A stretch of DNA of 63,736 bases from positions 1 through 63,736 of the forward strand of contig BPII01000013.1 in the NCBI GenBank assembly GCA_026004035.1, given 5' to 3'. This DNA is from Candidatus Sericytochromatia bacterium. GTDB lineage: Bacteria; Cyanobacteriota; Sericytochromatia; UBA7694; JACMQJ01. Of the stretch, positions 38,597 through 48,739 are shown piece after piece. The translations under genes were made by a program, and so were the position numbers. Every line of letters begins with the position of its first letter. The stretch's first letter is position 1. Below the pieces are notes generated by a model, which saw nothing but the letters and a program-made list of their open reading frames with translations, ran no database searches and had not been told where the DNA came from.

Positions 38597-40327
38597 ATGA
38601 AAAAGAGTTATATAAGTATTTTGCTAACATTATCACTATTATTCTCTTGTTCTTCAGGTAATCCTGTAACCCCTAATACCTCTTCTCTTACAAATTTAGC
38701 AAAAACTCCAAGTACAAATCCAGAAACACCTACAATAAAAAAAATAAACTTAAATGGTAGAGTAATAGATTCTATTACAAATAAACCAATAGAAAATGCA
38801 ACTATACTTGTATATTCAATACTTAACGAAGAAATTTTAAAATCTATAAAAAATAATTCTAGTGGTAATAAAACTATTGAAAATGAACAAATTAATAATA
38901 CTGAAAATAAGGAAATATCAACTTCTAGTCCTAAAATATCTTCAAGTCCAAATATAAATACTTCTACTCCTCCAACACAAAAATCAACACCTATACCTTC
39001 ACCATCATCATCAATTAAACCAGAAGAAAATGAAGAAGAAGTTAAAGAAGTTCAAGAAAAAGATAAAAATCAAGAAAAAAAATTATTAGATTTAAATTTA
39101 ATAAATGATTTATCTAAAATAAAACCAAATGATATAGAAGAATTTAAAGCTACTACAGGTAATGACGGTAAGTTTTGGATAAATAATATTCCAGAAAATA
39201 ATATTATAATAACAATAAGTGCAAAAGGCTATAAGTCTTATTCTATTTTTAATTTAGATACTTCTAAAGTTGAAGACATACTATTAGAACCTATTGATAT
39301 AAATGAAAAAATATCATCATTTGAAGGAATTGTTATATCTGCTCTTGATGAGCCAGTAGAAAATGCAACAGTTGGACATTCTTTTTATACCTCTGATTTT
39401 TATGGAGTTCCAACTAACACTAATAAAGATGGAAAGTTTAAAATAGATTCTATATTAACTGGTGAAAGATTGATTGTTGCAAATTTAAAAGATGAATTGG
39501 GTAAAATAACAGCTATAGGATTTAATAATTTTAATATAAAAAAGAATGAAAATAGTAAAAAAGAAGAGAAAAAAGAAAGTAATAATGATAAAGAAGAAAT
39601 TAAGAACAAAATAAAATTGAAATCAGTCACAAAGTATATAAATTTTAAAGGTAAAGTTTCTTTAGAAAAAGAACAAAAATTAAAAAATATCAATGTATAT
39701 ATAGCTTTTAAGAAAAAAGGAAAACCAAAAGAAGAAGTATTTCTAACAGAATATCTTATAAATGAACATGTTGAAAACTTTGACTTAAATTTACCAGAGT
39801 TAGAAGAAGGCTATTATTATCATTTAGAGTTTGTTTTATCGGATAAAGAAGGACATTTAGTATATCATCATGAAAATAATTTAAGAAAAGAACAAAAAGA
39901 AATGAATATAAAGTTTATAAAGCCTATAACAAATATAGCATCTGATTTTATAAAGAATTCTTTAAATGAAAAATTACCTGTTTTTATTTGGAATCCAATA
40001 GAAGATATATCTTTTTATAGAGTAAGTATAAGTAAAATAGATAAGGAAGAAAATATTTCTACTATATGGTATGGTATATCTCCTTTTAACGTAGCTATTT
40101 ATCCAATAAGTATAAAAGACGATGATAATAAATATATTTGGACAGTTACAGGTATAAAAGAAAGTAAAGAAAAAAATAATTATGATAAATTAAGTTTTTC
40201 AAAGTTAAATATTACAACTTGGAATGATCTTACAAATTCTATGTCTCAAGAAATAGTTTTTCCTGATTCTGATAAAGAAATGAAAGAAATTGAAAGTAAA
40301 GATAATGAGCAAAAAAATAATAATTAG
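38597..40327 (+). CDS. Lipoprotein with carboxypeptidase-regulatory-like domains
   Basis: 576 residues. Lipobox LFSC (Cys18) and a Ser/Thr/Pro-rich low-complexity stretch (about 90-145) that spaces the protein from the membrane. Two carboxypeptidase-regulatory-like beta-sandwiches are visible: LNGRVIDSITNKPIENATIL ... TTGNDGKFWINNIPENNIII, and FEGIVISALDEPVENATVGH ... TNKDGKFKIDSILTGERLIV. A third beta-rich region follows a Lys/Glu-rich linker. Probably a surface-exposed or periplasmic adhesive/transport-associated protein. It overlaps the next gene by 23 nt. Confidence 0.8.
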   Translation: MKKSYISILLTLSLLFSCSSGNPVTPNTSSLTNLAKTPSTNPETPTIKKINLNGRVIDSITNKPIENATILVYSILNEEILKSIKNNSSGNKTIENEQINNTENKEISTSSPKISSSPNINTSTPPTQKSTPIPSPSSSIKPEENEEEVKEVQEKDKNQEKKLLDLNLINDLSKIKPNDIEEFKATTGNDGKFWINNIPENNIIITISAKGYKSYSIFNLDTSKVEDILLEPIDINEKISSFEGIVISALDEPVENATVGHSFYTSDFYGVPTNTNKDGKFKIDSILTGERLIVANLKDELGKITAIGFNNFNIKKNENSKKEEKKESNNDKEEIKNKIKLKSVTKYINFKGKVSLEKEQKLKNINVYIAFKKKGKPKEEVFLTEYLINEHVENFDLNLPELEEGYYYHLEFVLSDKEGHLVYHHENNLRKEQKEMNIKFIKPITNIASDFIKNSLNEKLPVFIWNPIEDISFYRVSISKIDKEENISTIWYGISPFNVAIYPISIKDDDNKYIWTVTGIKESKEKNNYDKLSFSKLNITTWNDLTNSMSQEIVFPDSDKEMKEIESKDNEQKNNN

Positions 40328-41156
40328 TAGCAAAAAAATAATAATTAGTTCTGTATGTGCTTTAAATATTTTTTTTTGCAATAGAGTAAAAGCAGAAGAA
40401 AATAAAAAAATAGAAAGTTATAAAAGTAATGTTTCAGGAAATTTTAATATAAAAACTTGGTTTGTTTCTAATTCAGTTGATCAATTTATTAATATATTAA
40501 ATCCTCAAATTAAAAATAATAGTCAATTTTTAAATACAAAATTGAGTAATATTTTTTTCAATGTAGAAAGTAATTATTGGTTTTCATTTATAACACAAAA
40601 TCAATTGTTTGTATGGGGCCCATTGTTTGGTATAGGTTTTGAATTAGCTTTGGGTAGAAATTCATTTACTAATTTATCTGGAGTACAGCCATCAAGTATT
40701 GATATAACAGCATATTTATTAAATTTTTCTTTTGCAAAAGTAGTGTTATTACATGATAATTATATGAGAAAATTTTTAACTATAAATGGAATATATAGTA
40801 GTTATAATAATTTTGGTTCAGGTTCTAATCCTTTTAATGGATTGGGTATTGGAATAGATACACAATACAATATTAATGATTTAATAGAATTATTTTTTAA
40901 ATTTAATTATATTCCAAACGCACCATCAGGTAGATTTTCTAATGTTTTTGGATTAAATAGTGAATTAGGATTTAAATTTATTATATCTCCAAAAGTAACT
41001 ATTAATACAGGATATAAAGCATTTTATTATTCAGCTAATACAATAGGACAAACAACAGGTCAAAGTTCTACTGGTGAAAATATACAATTAGATGTATTAT
41101 TAAAAGTAGAAGATATTATGCATGGTGCATTTTTAGGTACTAATTTTTATTTTTAG
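40305..41156 (+). CDS. Putative outer-membrane beta-barrel protein
   Basis: 283 residues from the ATG at 40305 (an in-frame TTG at 40290 is less likely). Signal peptide SVCALNIFFCNRVKAEE with cleavage after KAE. The mature part alternates polar and aromatic/aliphatic residues in strand-like segments (FWFEL-type patterns such as YWFSFITQNQLFVWGPLFG and SPKVTINTGYKAFYYS) and ends in FLGTNFYF, a terminal Phe as needed for the BAM machinery. Probably works with the lipoprotein encoded just upstream (23-nt overlap). Exact family unknown. Confidence 0.65.
   Translation: MSKKIIISSKKIIISSVCALNIFFCNRVKAEENKKIESYKSNVSGNFNIKTWFVSNSVDQFINILNPQIKNNSQFLNTKLSNIFFNVESNYWFSFITQNQLFVWGPLFGIGFELALGRNSFTNLSGVQPSSIDITAYLLNFSFAKVVLLHDNYMRKFLTINGIYSSYNNFGSGSNPFNGLGIGIDTQYNINDLIELFFKFNYIPNAPSGRFSNVFGLNSELGFKFIISPKVTINTGYKAFYYSANTIGQTTGQSSTGENIQLDVLLKVEDIMHGAFLGTNFYF
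40308..40349 (+). repeat. 21-bp exact tandem duplication at gene overlap
   Basis: AGCAAAAAAATAATAATTAG plus T occurs twice in a row. It encodes SKKIIIS twice at the start of the barrel protein, and the first copy also supplies the last codons and TAG stop of the upstream lipoprotein. A recent slippage duplication that keeps both frames intact. Confidence 0.8.
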
Positions 41157-41165
41157 GAGGTTATT

Positions 41166-41810
41166 ATGATAGATCCAATAATTTTAAAAGAAGGTATTTT
41201 AAATTATGTAGAAAATTTATTACCCAAACTACCAGATTGTTTGGAAAATATACAAGAACAAGGTAGAAAATATAATCAACCGATAGTTTCAAAAGATGCA
41301 GGTTATTTTATGTATATAATAACAAAAATTTTAAAACCCAAAAGAATACTTGAAGTTGGATGTAATTTAGGTTATTCAGCAACATGGCTAGGTCTTGCTA
41401 TGCCTCAATATTGTATATTAGATACTATTGAAATAGATATTAATATAGCAAATAAAGCTGAAGAAAATTTTAAAAAATCTGGTTTATCGGATAGAATTTA
41501 TATACATATAGGAAAAGCACTTGATATATTACCTACATTAGATAATGAATATGATATGATTTTTCTTGATGCTGTAAAGAGTGAATATATAGATTATCTT
41601 GAAATAACATTACCTAAATTAAGAAAAGGTGGAGTTATTCTTGCTGATAATGTTTTGTGGAGTGGTAGAGTAGCACTACCAGATATTCATTTACAAGACA
41701 AAAATACAAAGTTTTTACACGAATTTAATAAGTATTTTATGAATCATGAACAAATAATCGGAACTATATTAACTATAGGTGATGGATTAGCTTTTGGTAT
41801 AAAAAAATAA
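41166..41810 (+). CDS. SAM-dependent O-methyltransferase, family 3 (COMT/CCoAOMT-like)
   Basis: 214 residues, the normal size for bacterial class I O-methyltransferases of the catechol/caffeoyl-CoA type. SAM-binding motif LEVGCNLGYSATWLG, acidic ribose-binding DTIEID, metal-binding DAVKSEYIDYL and ADNVLWSGRV (D and N ligands) are all present. Acceptor unknown; catechols or other small hydroxylated compounds are usual. AGGAGG at 41157-41162 is a strong ribosome-binding site. Nine bases after the barrel gene. Confidence 0.9.
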   Translation: MIDPIILKEGILNYVENLLPKLPDCLENIQEQGRKYNQPIVSKDAGYFMYIITKILKPKRILEVGCNLGYSATWLGLAMPQYCILDTIEIDINIANKAEENFKKSGLSDRIYIHIGKALDILPTLDNEYDMIFLDAVKSEYIDYLEITLPKLRKGGVILADNVLWSGRVALPDIHLQDKNTKFLHEFNKYFMNHEQIIGTILTIGDGLAFGIKK

Positions 41811-42075
41811 TCAGTTAAAACTAAAAAATTGTTACTAAGATTTATTAAAACACTATTTCCTTTGACACAAAATTATTAATATTACCTTTTATTAGGTCAA
41901 GAAAATGTTTCTAACTAGTTTCTAATTTCATTATCAAGTTTATTTTGTTTATAAATATCATCTAAATTACTAATAAATATGAAAATAAAGATTTTATTAA
42001 ATAAATTTATTAAAAATATTTATTTTCATTCTTAAAATACTAAAAATAAAAATTTATGTTAAAATTTTCTTTGTT

Positions 42076-43314
42076 ATGGGAATTAAAATATTACATACTG
42101 CTGATATACATATAGGTGTAGAAAACTATGGTTCTTTTAATCCAAAAACAGCTCTGAATACAAGAGTTGAAGATTTTTTAAATTCTTTTGATATTATAGT
42201 TAATCATGCAATAAATAATAATTTTGATTTAGTTATATTTGCTGGTGATGCATTTAAAGTTCAATCTCCTAATTCAACTCATCAAAGAGAATTTGCTAAA
42301 AGAGTAAATAAATTATCAGAAAACAATATACCAACTATTTTATTAGCTGGTAATCATGACATAACAAGTAAATATTATGAAGCTACATCTATGGATATTT
42401 ATTCTGCTTTAAAAATAAAAAATGTATATGTAATAGAAAGGGCACAAAATTTTAATATAGAAACAAAAAATGGATTAGTTCAAATAATAGCAATACCTTA
42501 TATTTTAAAAAGTCATCTTCTTACATATGAGAAAACTAAGGGAAAAACTATTGAAGAAATAGATAAATATCTAATAGAATCACTAGATTATATTATAAAT
42601 AAATTTATATCTGAATCTAATTTAAATTTACCTTTAATAGGTATATTTCATTTGGGAATAGATAATGCTGTTTTAGGCTCTGAAAAAGATTTAATGATAG
42701 GAAAAGGTTTTACAGTTCCTTTGTCAGTAGTAGCAAAACAAGAGTTTGATTATGTAGCATTAGGACATATTCATAAGCATCAAGTTTTGTCTAAAAAACC
42801 ACTTACAATATATCCTGGAAGTATAGAAAGAATTGATTTTGGTGAAGAAAATGATGATAAAGGATTTATTATTGTTGATTTAGAAAAAAATAATACTACT
42901 TATGAGTTTATTAAGTTACCTGCTAGAGAATTTCTAACTATAAATATTGATTTGACTAATATAAATGATGAAGATATTAATAATTTTATTTTAAATAAGA
43001 TAGAAGAAAAAGATGTTAAGAATAAAATAGTAAGACTTAAATATACTATAAACTTTGAAAAAACTTATTTAATAAATGATAAGGATATAAGAGAAAAATT
43101 AAAAGATACTTTCTTTTTTAAAATAGAACCAAACATATTAGATAGTAGAACAAAAAACAGAAGTAGAAATTATGAAATAAATGAAAGTGTTAGTAATAAA
43201 CCAATAGAAGCATTAAAAAAGTATTTAGAAAGTATTCAAATTCAAGATGATTTTAAAAAAGATATTGTTGATAGAGCCAATAAATTATTAGAGAAAGTTT
43301 TTTTAGAAAAATGA
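42076..43314 (+). CDS. sbcD: SbcD/Mre11-type DNA exonuclease subunit
   Basis: 412-residue calcineurin-like phosphoesterase that forms a complex with SbcC to open hairpins and process DNA ends. Phosphoesterase motifs: LHTADIHIG, FAGDAFK, LAGNHDI, GIFHLGID and ALGHIHKHQ, giving the di-metal ligands. Stop overlaps the sbcC ATG by 4 nt. The 265-bp spacer upstream (41811-42075) shows no ORF or clear motif. Intact. Confidence 0.93.
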   Translation: MGIKILHTADIHIGVENYGSFNPKTALNTRVEDFLNSFDIIVNHAINNNFDLVIFAGDAFKVQSPNSTHQREFAKRVNKLSENNIPTILLAGNHDITSKYYEATSMDIYSALKIKNVYVIERAQNFNIETKNGLVQIIAIPYILKSHLLTYEKTKGKTIEEIDKYLIESLDYIINKFISESNLNLPLIGIFHLGIDNAVLGSEKDLMIGKGFTVPLSVVAKQEFDYVALGHIHKHQVLSKKPLTIYPGSIERIDFGEENDDKGFIIVDLEKNNTTYEFIKLPAREFLTINIDLTNINDEDINNFILNKIEEKDVKNKIVRLKYTINFEKTYLINDKDIREKLKDTFFFKIEPNILDSRTKNRSRNYEINESVSNKPIEALKKYLESIQIQDDFKKDIVDRANKLLEKVFLEK

Positions 43315-46300
43315 TACCAATAAAACTAACTTTAAAAAATTTTATGACCTATAGGGAGCTTGAACTTGATTTTTCTAATATAGATTTGGCTTGTATATGC
43401 GGTAATAACGGAGCTGGTAAATCTTCTATACTAGATGCAATAACTTGGTGTCTTTGGGAACAGGCAAGAACTCATCAAAAAGATAATTTGATAAGATTAG
43501 GTTCTGATGAAATGTATGGAGAACTAGTTTTTAATGTAGAAGATAATATTTACAAAGTTATAAGAAAAACAAGAAAAAATAAAAAAACATCAGAAAGTAA
43601 TTTAGAATTTCAAATTTTATCTGATAAAGGATATAAATCTCTAACTTGTAAAGGAATAAAAGAAACTCAAAATAAAATTATAGAAGTTGTAAAGATGGAT
43701 TATAATACATTTATAAATTCAGTATTTATTCTTCAAGGTAAAGCTGATGAATTTACAACAAAAAAACCTAAAGAAAGAAAAGAAATATTAGCAAGTATGC
43801 TTAATTTAGAAAATTATGATATTTTGAACGAAAAAGCAAAAGAAACAAAAAAAGAATTTATTATTCAGAAAAGTTATTTAGAAAATGATATAAAAAATTT
43901 AGAAAATGATATAAAAGAAGAAACAGATTTATTATTATATTTGGAAAATTTAAATTTAAATAGAAATAAAATTATAAATAGTATAAACTTAAAAGAAAAT
44001 CAAATAATAGAAAAAAGAAATATTAAGAATAATATTTCAAATAAAATATCACAACTTGAAACTATAAAAAATCAACATTGCAAAAATATTAATTTATTAA
44101 AAGATAAAGAAAAAGAATTAGAAAATATTCAACATAAAATAGACTATAATATAAATATTCTTGCTTCTAAAGAAAAAATAGAAAAAGAATATAATACTTT
44201 TATTAATTTAAAAAGACAAGAAAATATAATTTTAGAAAATAAAAAAAAATTTCTAGAACTTATTAAAATAAAAAATGAAACTGAAATAAAAATAAAAAAT
44301 GAAAAAAATATTTTGGAAAATGAAATTAAACTTCTTAATTCTAATATTGAAAACTTGAAGAATGATTTATATGAAAAAGAAAAGTTATTACAAGAAAAAG
44401 AAAAAACTTTAATCTGTTATAAAAAATATAAAAAATCAAAAAACGAAGAAGAGATTTATCAAAGCAAAATAATTAAATTTCATGAACTTTCTGAAATTAG
44501 AAATAATATTGAAAAAAATATTAATAATATTTCTATAGAATTTGAAAAAAAAATAACTGAAAAAAAAACAAAAATAGATGAAATAAATAAAATACTATGT
44601 AATGAAGATAAAATAAGAAATGAAGTTTTAAAATTACAAGAAATAGAAAATAATATTAATAATTTATCACAACTTTTAAAACATAAGGAAGAAAAAGGGT
44701 TAAGTTACAAATCAAATAAAGAAAATTTTATTAAAACCAAAGAACAAAATATTCAAAAAATAAAAGATTTGAAAATAAAAATAGATATATTAGAAAAAGA
44801 AGAATCCCATAATTGCCCTATGTGTAATAAATCTTTAGATGATAATGATAAAAAATTTCTTATAGAAAGATATCATAATGAAATAGAATTATTAGAAGAG
44901 GAAATAAAAAAATTAGAACTTGAAATTTCTAATCAAGATAAATTAATAATACTACTAAGGAATGAATGGAGTGAAATTAATAATCAACTTAAAAACAGAA
45001 ATCAAGAAAAAATTATATATGAAGCAAAAAAAATTGAATTACAAAAAATACTAGATAAAAAAAATGAATTAGTTTCTTTAGAAGACAATTTAAACAAGCT
45101 TATAAATGATAAAATAAGTTCTATTAATGAATTAGAAAAAAAACTTAATTTAGTAAAAGAAGAAATAGATAATTTAGATTTTAGTCAAGAAAAATATTCT
45201 ATGATACAAGCAGAAATAAAAAATTGGGAATGGACAGAAAATAAATTAAGACAAATAAATGAAGCTGAAAAAGAAATTATTCTAATAAAAAATAATTTAT
45301 TAAATCTAAATACAAAATTAGAACATTTAAATAAAAAAATATTAAATAATGATTTTGCTATTGAACAAAAAAATTATTTAGATAAAATTCAAAAGCAAAT
45401 ATTAGATTTAAATTATGATGAAAAGGGACATGAAAATAATACAAAAACAAATAAAAGAATTGAGTAATTATGAAAATTTATATCAAGAACTAAAAACGGT
45501 TAATTATAAAATACAAGAATTAGAATCGCAAAAACAAAAATTAAATTTAGAGATAATGTCTATAAGAGAAAATATAAAAGAAGAAGAAAAAATTATAAGT
45601 CAATTACCTAGTTTGAATAATCAACTTCATGACATAGGTAAAATATTGGAAACATTAGAAAATGAATATTCAAAGTTACAAAATAATTTAAAAAGTATTG
45701 AAATAGAAATTGCTAAATTGGAAGATAAAATAAGAAATATAAATATAAAAAAGCAAGAACTAGAAAATAAAAAAATTTCTTTTAATAAAATATGTAGAGA
45801 AATTAGTATTTATGATTTTCTAATAAAGGCATTTGATAAAAATGGTATTCCTTCATTAATAATAGAAAATATTATTCCAGAAATAGAAGCTGATGCAAAT
45901 GATATATTATCAAGAATAACTGAAGGTAGAATGCATATAAGTTTTCAAACTACAAAATCTAATAAAACTAATGATAAAATTTCTGAAACTTTAGATATTT
46001 TTATTAGTGATGAACTAGGAATAAGAAGTTATGAAATGTATAGTGGGGGAGAAGCATTTAGAATAAATTTTGCGATAAGATTAGCACTATCAAAAGTTTT
46101 AGCTAGAAGAGCAGGTGCTAAATTAAAAACTTTAATTATAGATGAAGGTTTCGGAACTCAAGATTCAAAAGGTATTAGTGCATTAATAGAAGCTATAAAT
46201 TCAATATCTAATGACTTTGATAAAATACTAGTAGTTACTCACGTTAATGAATTAAAAGATGCTTTTGAAAGGAGAATAGAAGTATATAAAACTGTTCATG

Positions 46301-46323
46301 GCTCAAAAGTAAAAGTTATTTAG
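43311..46323 (+). CDS. sbcC: SbcC/Rad50-type SMC ATPase (frameshifted)
   Basis: About 1003 residues once the frame is repaired. Walker A is in ICGNNGAGKSSILDAITWCL (31-38), the Q-loop in VFILQGKADEF, and a long coiled coil carries the zinc hook CPMC (about residue 502) at its apex. After the second coil come the signature SGGEAFRINFAIRLALS and Walker B LIIDEGFGTQD. A break near 45437 is repaired by removing one A (ENIQKQIKEL); the two continuous parts overlap there. The stop TAG is directly adjacent to the reverse-complement stop of the sigma factor gene. Confidence 0.92.
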
Positions 46324-47325
46324 CTAAATAGCTTGTAAATAATCATTAAGTCCTATTTTATAAGCATATTCTTTTAATTTCATCAAAGAACGTCTTTCTA
46401 TTTGTCTAGCTGTTTCTCTTGTAATACCAAGTTGTCTTCCAATACTAGATAAAGATTTACTATTTCCATCTAAAAGACCATATCTCATAGCTATAACTTC
46501 TTGTTCTTTTGTATTTAACATTGATAATATTTTTCCTAAATCACTTGACAAAAATTTTGTTTCTATTGAGTTCAAATTATTATTATCTTCTACATCTTGT
46601 ATTAAATCTTCAATAGTTTGATTACTATTATCAAAAATAGGTGTAGATGATTGAATAGTGTTTCTTATAGAACTTTGAACATATTTTATTTTTCTAGGTG
46701 GTATTCCTGTTTCTTCTGATAATTCTTTTATAGATGGATCTCTACCCAATTTAGCAAATAACTTATAACCTGCTTTCTTTATTTTTTTAACCATTTCTAT
46801 TATATGTAAAGGTAATCTTATTTCTCTTTCATAGTTTGATATTGCTCTTGTTATAGCTTGTCTTATCCACCATGTAGCATATGTGCTAAATCTGTATCCT
46901 TTGCTATAATCAAATTTTTCTACTGCTTTTATTAAACCTATATTTCCTTCTTGAATTAAATCTAAAAAACTCATCCTACTATTTCTATATTTTCTTGCTA
47001 TACTTATAACTAATCTTAGATTTGCTTTTGTCATAATATCTTTTGCATGTTTATTACCTTCTTTTATCATTTTTGATAACATTTTTTCTTCTTCAGGAGA
47101 TAATAAAGGTATTTTAGATATTGATTTTATATAAAGTTTTAATGAATCTGTTACTAATTCTTTTTCAAGCAAATCTTCTATATTACTACTTTCAATAATA
47201 TCTTCTTCAATATTTTCTTCTTCAAAGTTAAATTCAGAATCATCTATATCATCTAAAGAAATTATTTCATTTTCATTAAAATTGATATTTATATCTTCAT
47301 CATCAATAAAAGTTTGTTTTTTCAT
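46324..47325 (-). CDS. RNA polymerase sigma-70 factor, primary type
   Basis: 333 residues. Acidic N-terminal 65 residues replace region 1.1. Region 1.2/2 is seen in [51 protein letters not shown] and [17 protein letters not shown]; region 3 in [14 protein letters not shown]; region 4.2 in [19 protein letters not shown] (as [20 protein letters not shown]). Complete regions 2-4 and high conservation fit RpoD/SigA, the housekeeping factor, although its short length also fits a group 2 factor. A 14-bp palindrome lies 24 bp upstream. Confidence 0.88.
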   Translation of the reverse strand: MKKQTFIDDEDININFNENEIISLDDIDDSEFNFEEENIEEDIIESSNIEDLLEKELVTDSLKLYIKSISKIPLLSPEEEKMLSKMIKEGNKHAKDIMTKANLRLVISIARKYRNSRMSFLDLIQEGNIGLIKAVEKFDYSKGYRFSTYATWWIRQAITRAISNYEREIRLPLHIIEMVKKIKKAGYKLFAKLGRDPSIKELSEETGIPPRKIKYVQSSIRNTIQSSTPIFDNSNQTIEDLIQDVEDNNNLNSIETKFLSSDLGKILSMLNTKEQEVIAMRYGLLDGNSKSLSSIGRQLGITRETARQIERRSLMKLKEYAYKIGLNDYLQAI

Positions 47326-47348
47326 TATTTAACCTCTTTATTAAACTA

Positions 47349-47362
47349 TTACGTTAACGTAA
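47349..47362. promoter_or_regulatory. 14-bp palindrome upstream of sigma factor
   Basis: TTACGTTAACGTAA, a perfect palindrome with two CG dinucleotides, which are rare in this DNA. It begins 24 bp before the ATG of the sigma-70 gene, in the position expected for an operator overlapping the transcript start. No identification of the binding protein is possible. Confidence 0.45.
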
Positions 47363-47500
47363 ATTATACTATTATAAAATTTTTATTACAACTATATGTA
47401 AATATCTACTTTACAAATCAGAAATAAACAAAATACAATGATTTCAAGTATCTTATTAAAAGTTTATATAACATTAAAAATTCATTAATATTGAGTATAA

Positions 47501-47530
47501 AAATAAAAAAGGCAGCTTTTTAACTGCCCT
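47501..47530 (-). terminator. Rho-independent terminator
   Basis: On the minus strand the sequence reads GGGCAGTTAAAAAGCTGCC followed by TTTTTTATTTT: a GGCAG/CTGCC stem, short loop and U-tract. It follows the stop of the NHL-type lipoprotein (47569) by about 40 nt. The clearest intrinsic terminator of the window. Confidence 0.85.
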
Positions 47531-47568
47531 TAGCGTAGAGATAGAGTTTATGTTTTAACAAAAAATCT

Positions 47569-48635
47569 TTAATACATATTTCTTGTATTTGAATAAGCAC
47601 TATAACTATTCATATTGTTTGAATAAAAACTCGTATTATTTGTTTGCATTGTGTCAGCTGAAGCTGAAAACTTTATAACTTTTGAATCTTTTTTATCTTT
47701 TCCTGTATCAGCTACATATATATATCCCATCTCATCTATTGCTATTGATGATGCTTTTGTAGCTCCATTTGGAAATTGACTTAATAATTGACCATTTGCA
47801 TTAAATCTTTTTATCATACTTGTTTCTAAAACATATATATCACCGTTTCTGCTATCTACTGCTACATCTATACTACCATTTACATCTGTTGTTATTACAT
47901 CGGTAACTTGTCCGTTTATATCTACCTTCTTAATAACATTTCCACTTACAGCATATACATTACCTTGTGTGTCTGCTCTATACCTGAACTTGCTGATAAT
48001 GCACCTAATGGACTTCTTGAACTAACTGAAGCATCAGCTCTCTCTACCATTCCATTCGCTAAATAAAAATTTCCACCACCACTTGCTACATCAATTGCTC
48101 CTGCTCCTTTTATTGTTTTAACACTTCCTTTTGATGCATCTATTGTATAAACTTTTCCATTTGTATCTCCTGCTACTATTGTTCCACCTGATATCGCTAA
48201 TCCTGTAACTGTTGAATCCATAGGATGTCTTAGTCCTAAAAATGATGATGCTAAATTTTTCCATCCTTTACCATCTGAAGAATTCATTTTTATTACTGTT
48301 CCCTTTTTCATTAATCCACTTGTATCAGATGCACTTACATATATTGTTCCACCACTTACAGCTATCCCTTTTGCTTGCCAATCGTTTAAGGTATCTTGAT
48401 CAACTTTAAATACTCCCATTTGTGTATTTGGTTGTGCTTGTACTACTGGTGTATTAAAAGAATTTCTATTATCTAAATTATAACTATCATCATAAAAATT
48501 ATCTGGAACTGTTGAAGGTGCTGTACTAACCGGTGTTGTTACTTGATTTAATGTTGAGGTCTTAATTCTACCTGCACAAGAATTCAAACCTAATGCAAAA
48601 TTTAAAATTAATATTGTTGATAAAACTTTTCTCAT
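47569..48635 (-). CDS. NHL/beta-propeller lipoprotein (frameshifted)
   Basis: About 355 residues when the two parts are joined. Signal with lipobox LNSC (Cys19), Ser/Thr/Pro linker, then propeller blades: GIAVSGGTIYVSASD, GLAISGGTIVAGDTNGKVY, IDVASGGGNFYLANG, and in the second part SIDVAVDSRNGDIYVLETS and ASSIAIDEMGYIYVADTGK. Near 47985 the frame shifts (net two extra bases or one missing) so that ADTQGNVYAVSGNVIKKVD follows. C-terminus is Asn/Ser/Tyr-rich. Composition is less A+T-rich than its neighbours. Ends at a good terminator. Confidence 0.8.
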
Positions 48636-48739
48636 TTTTTATCTCTTTCTCTACTATGAATTATTTATATTACTATTCTATTTATTCTTGCTATTATAAA
48701 GTAAAGTATAGATTAATATTAGTATAATTTTAATTTAAA

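Noticed and set aside
43311..46323. Many Lys/Asn-rich repeats in sbcC taken as DNA repeats
   Set aside because: They are the normal coiled-coil composition of Rad50/SbcC in an A+T-rich genome.
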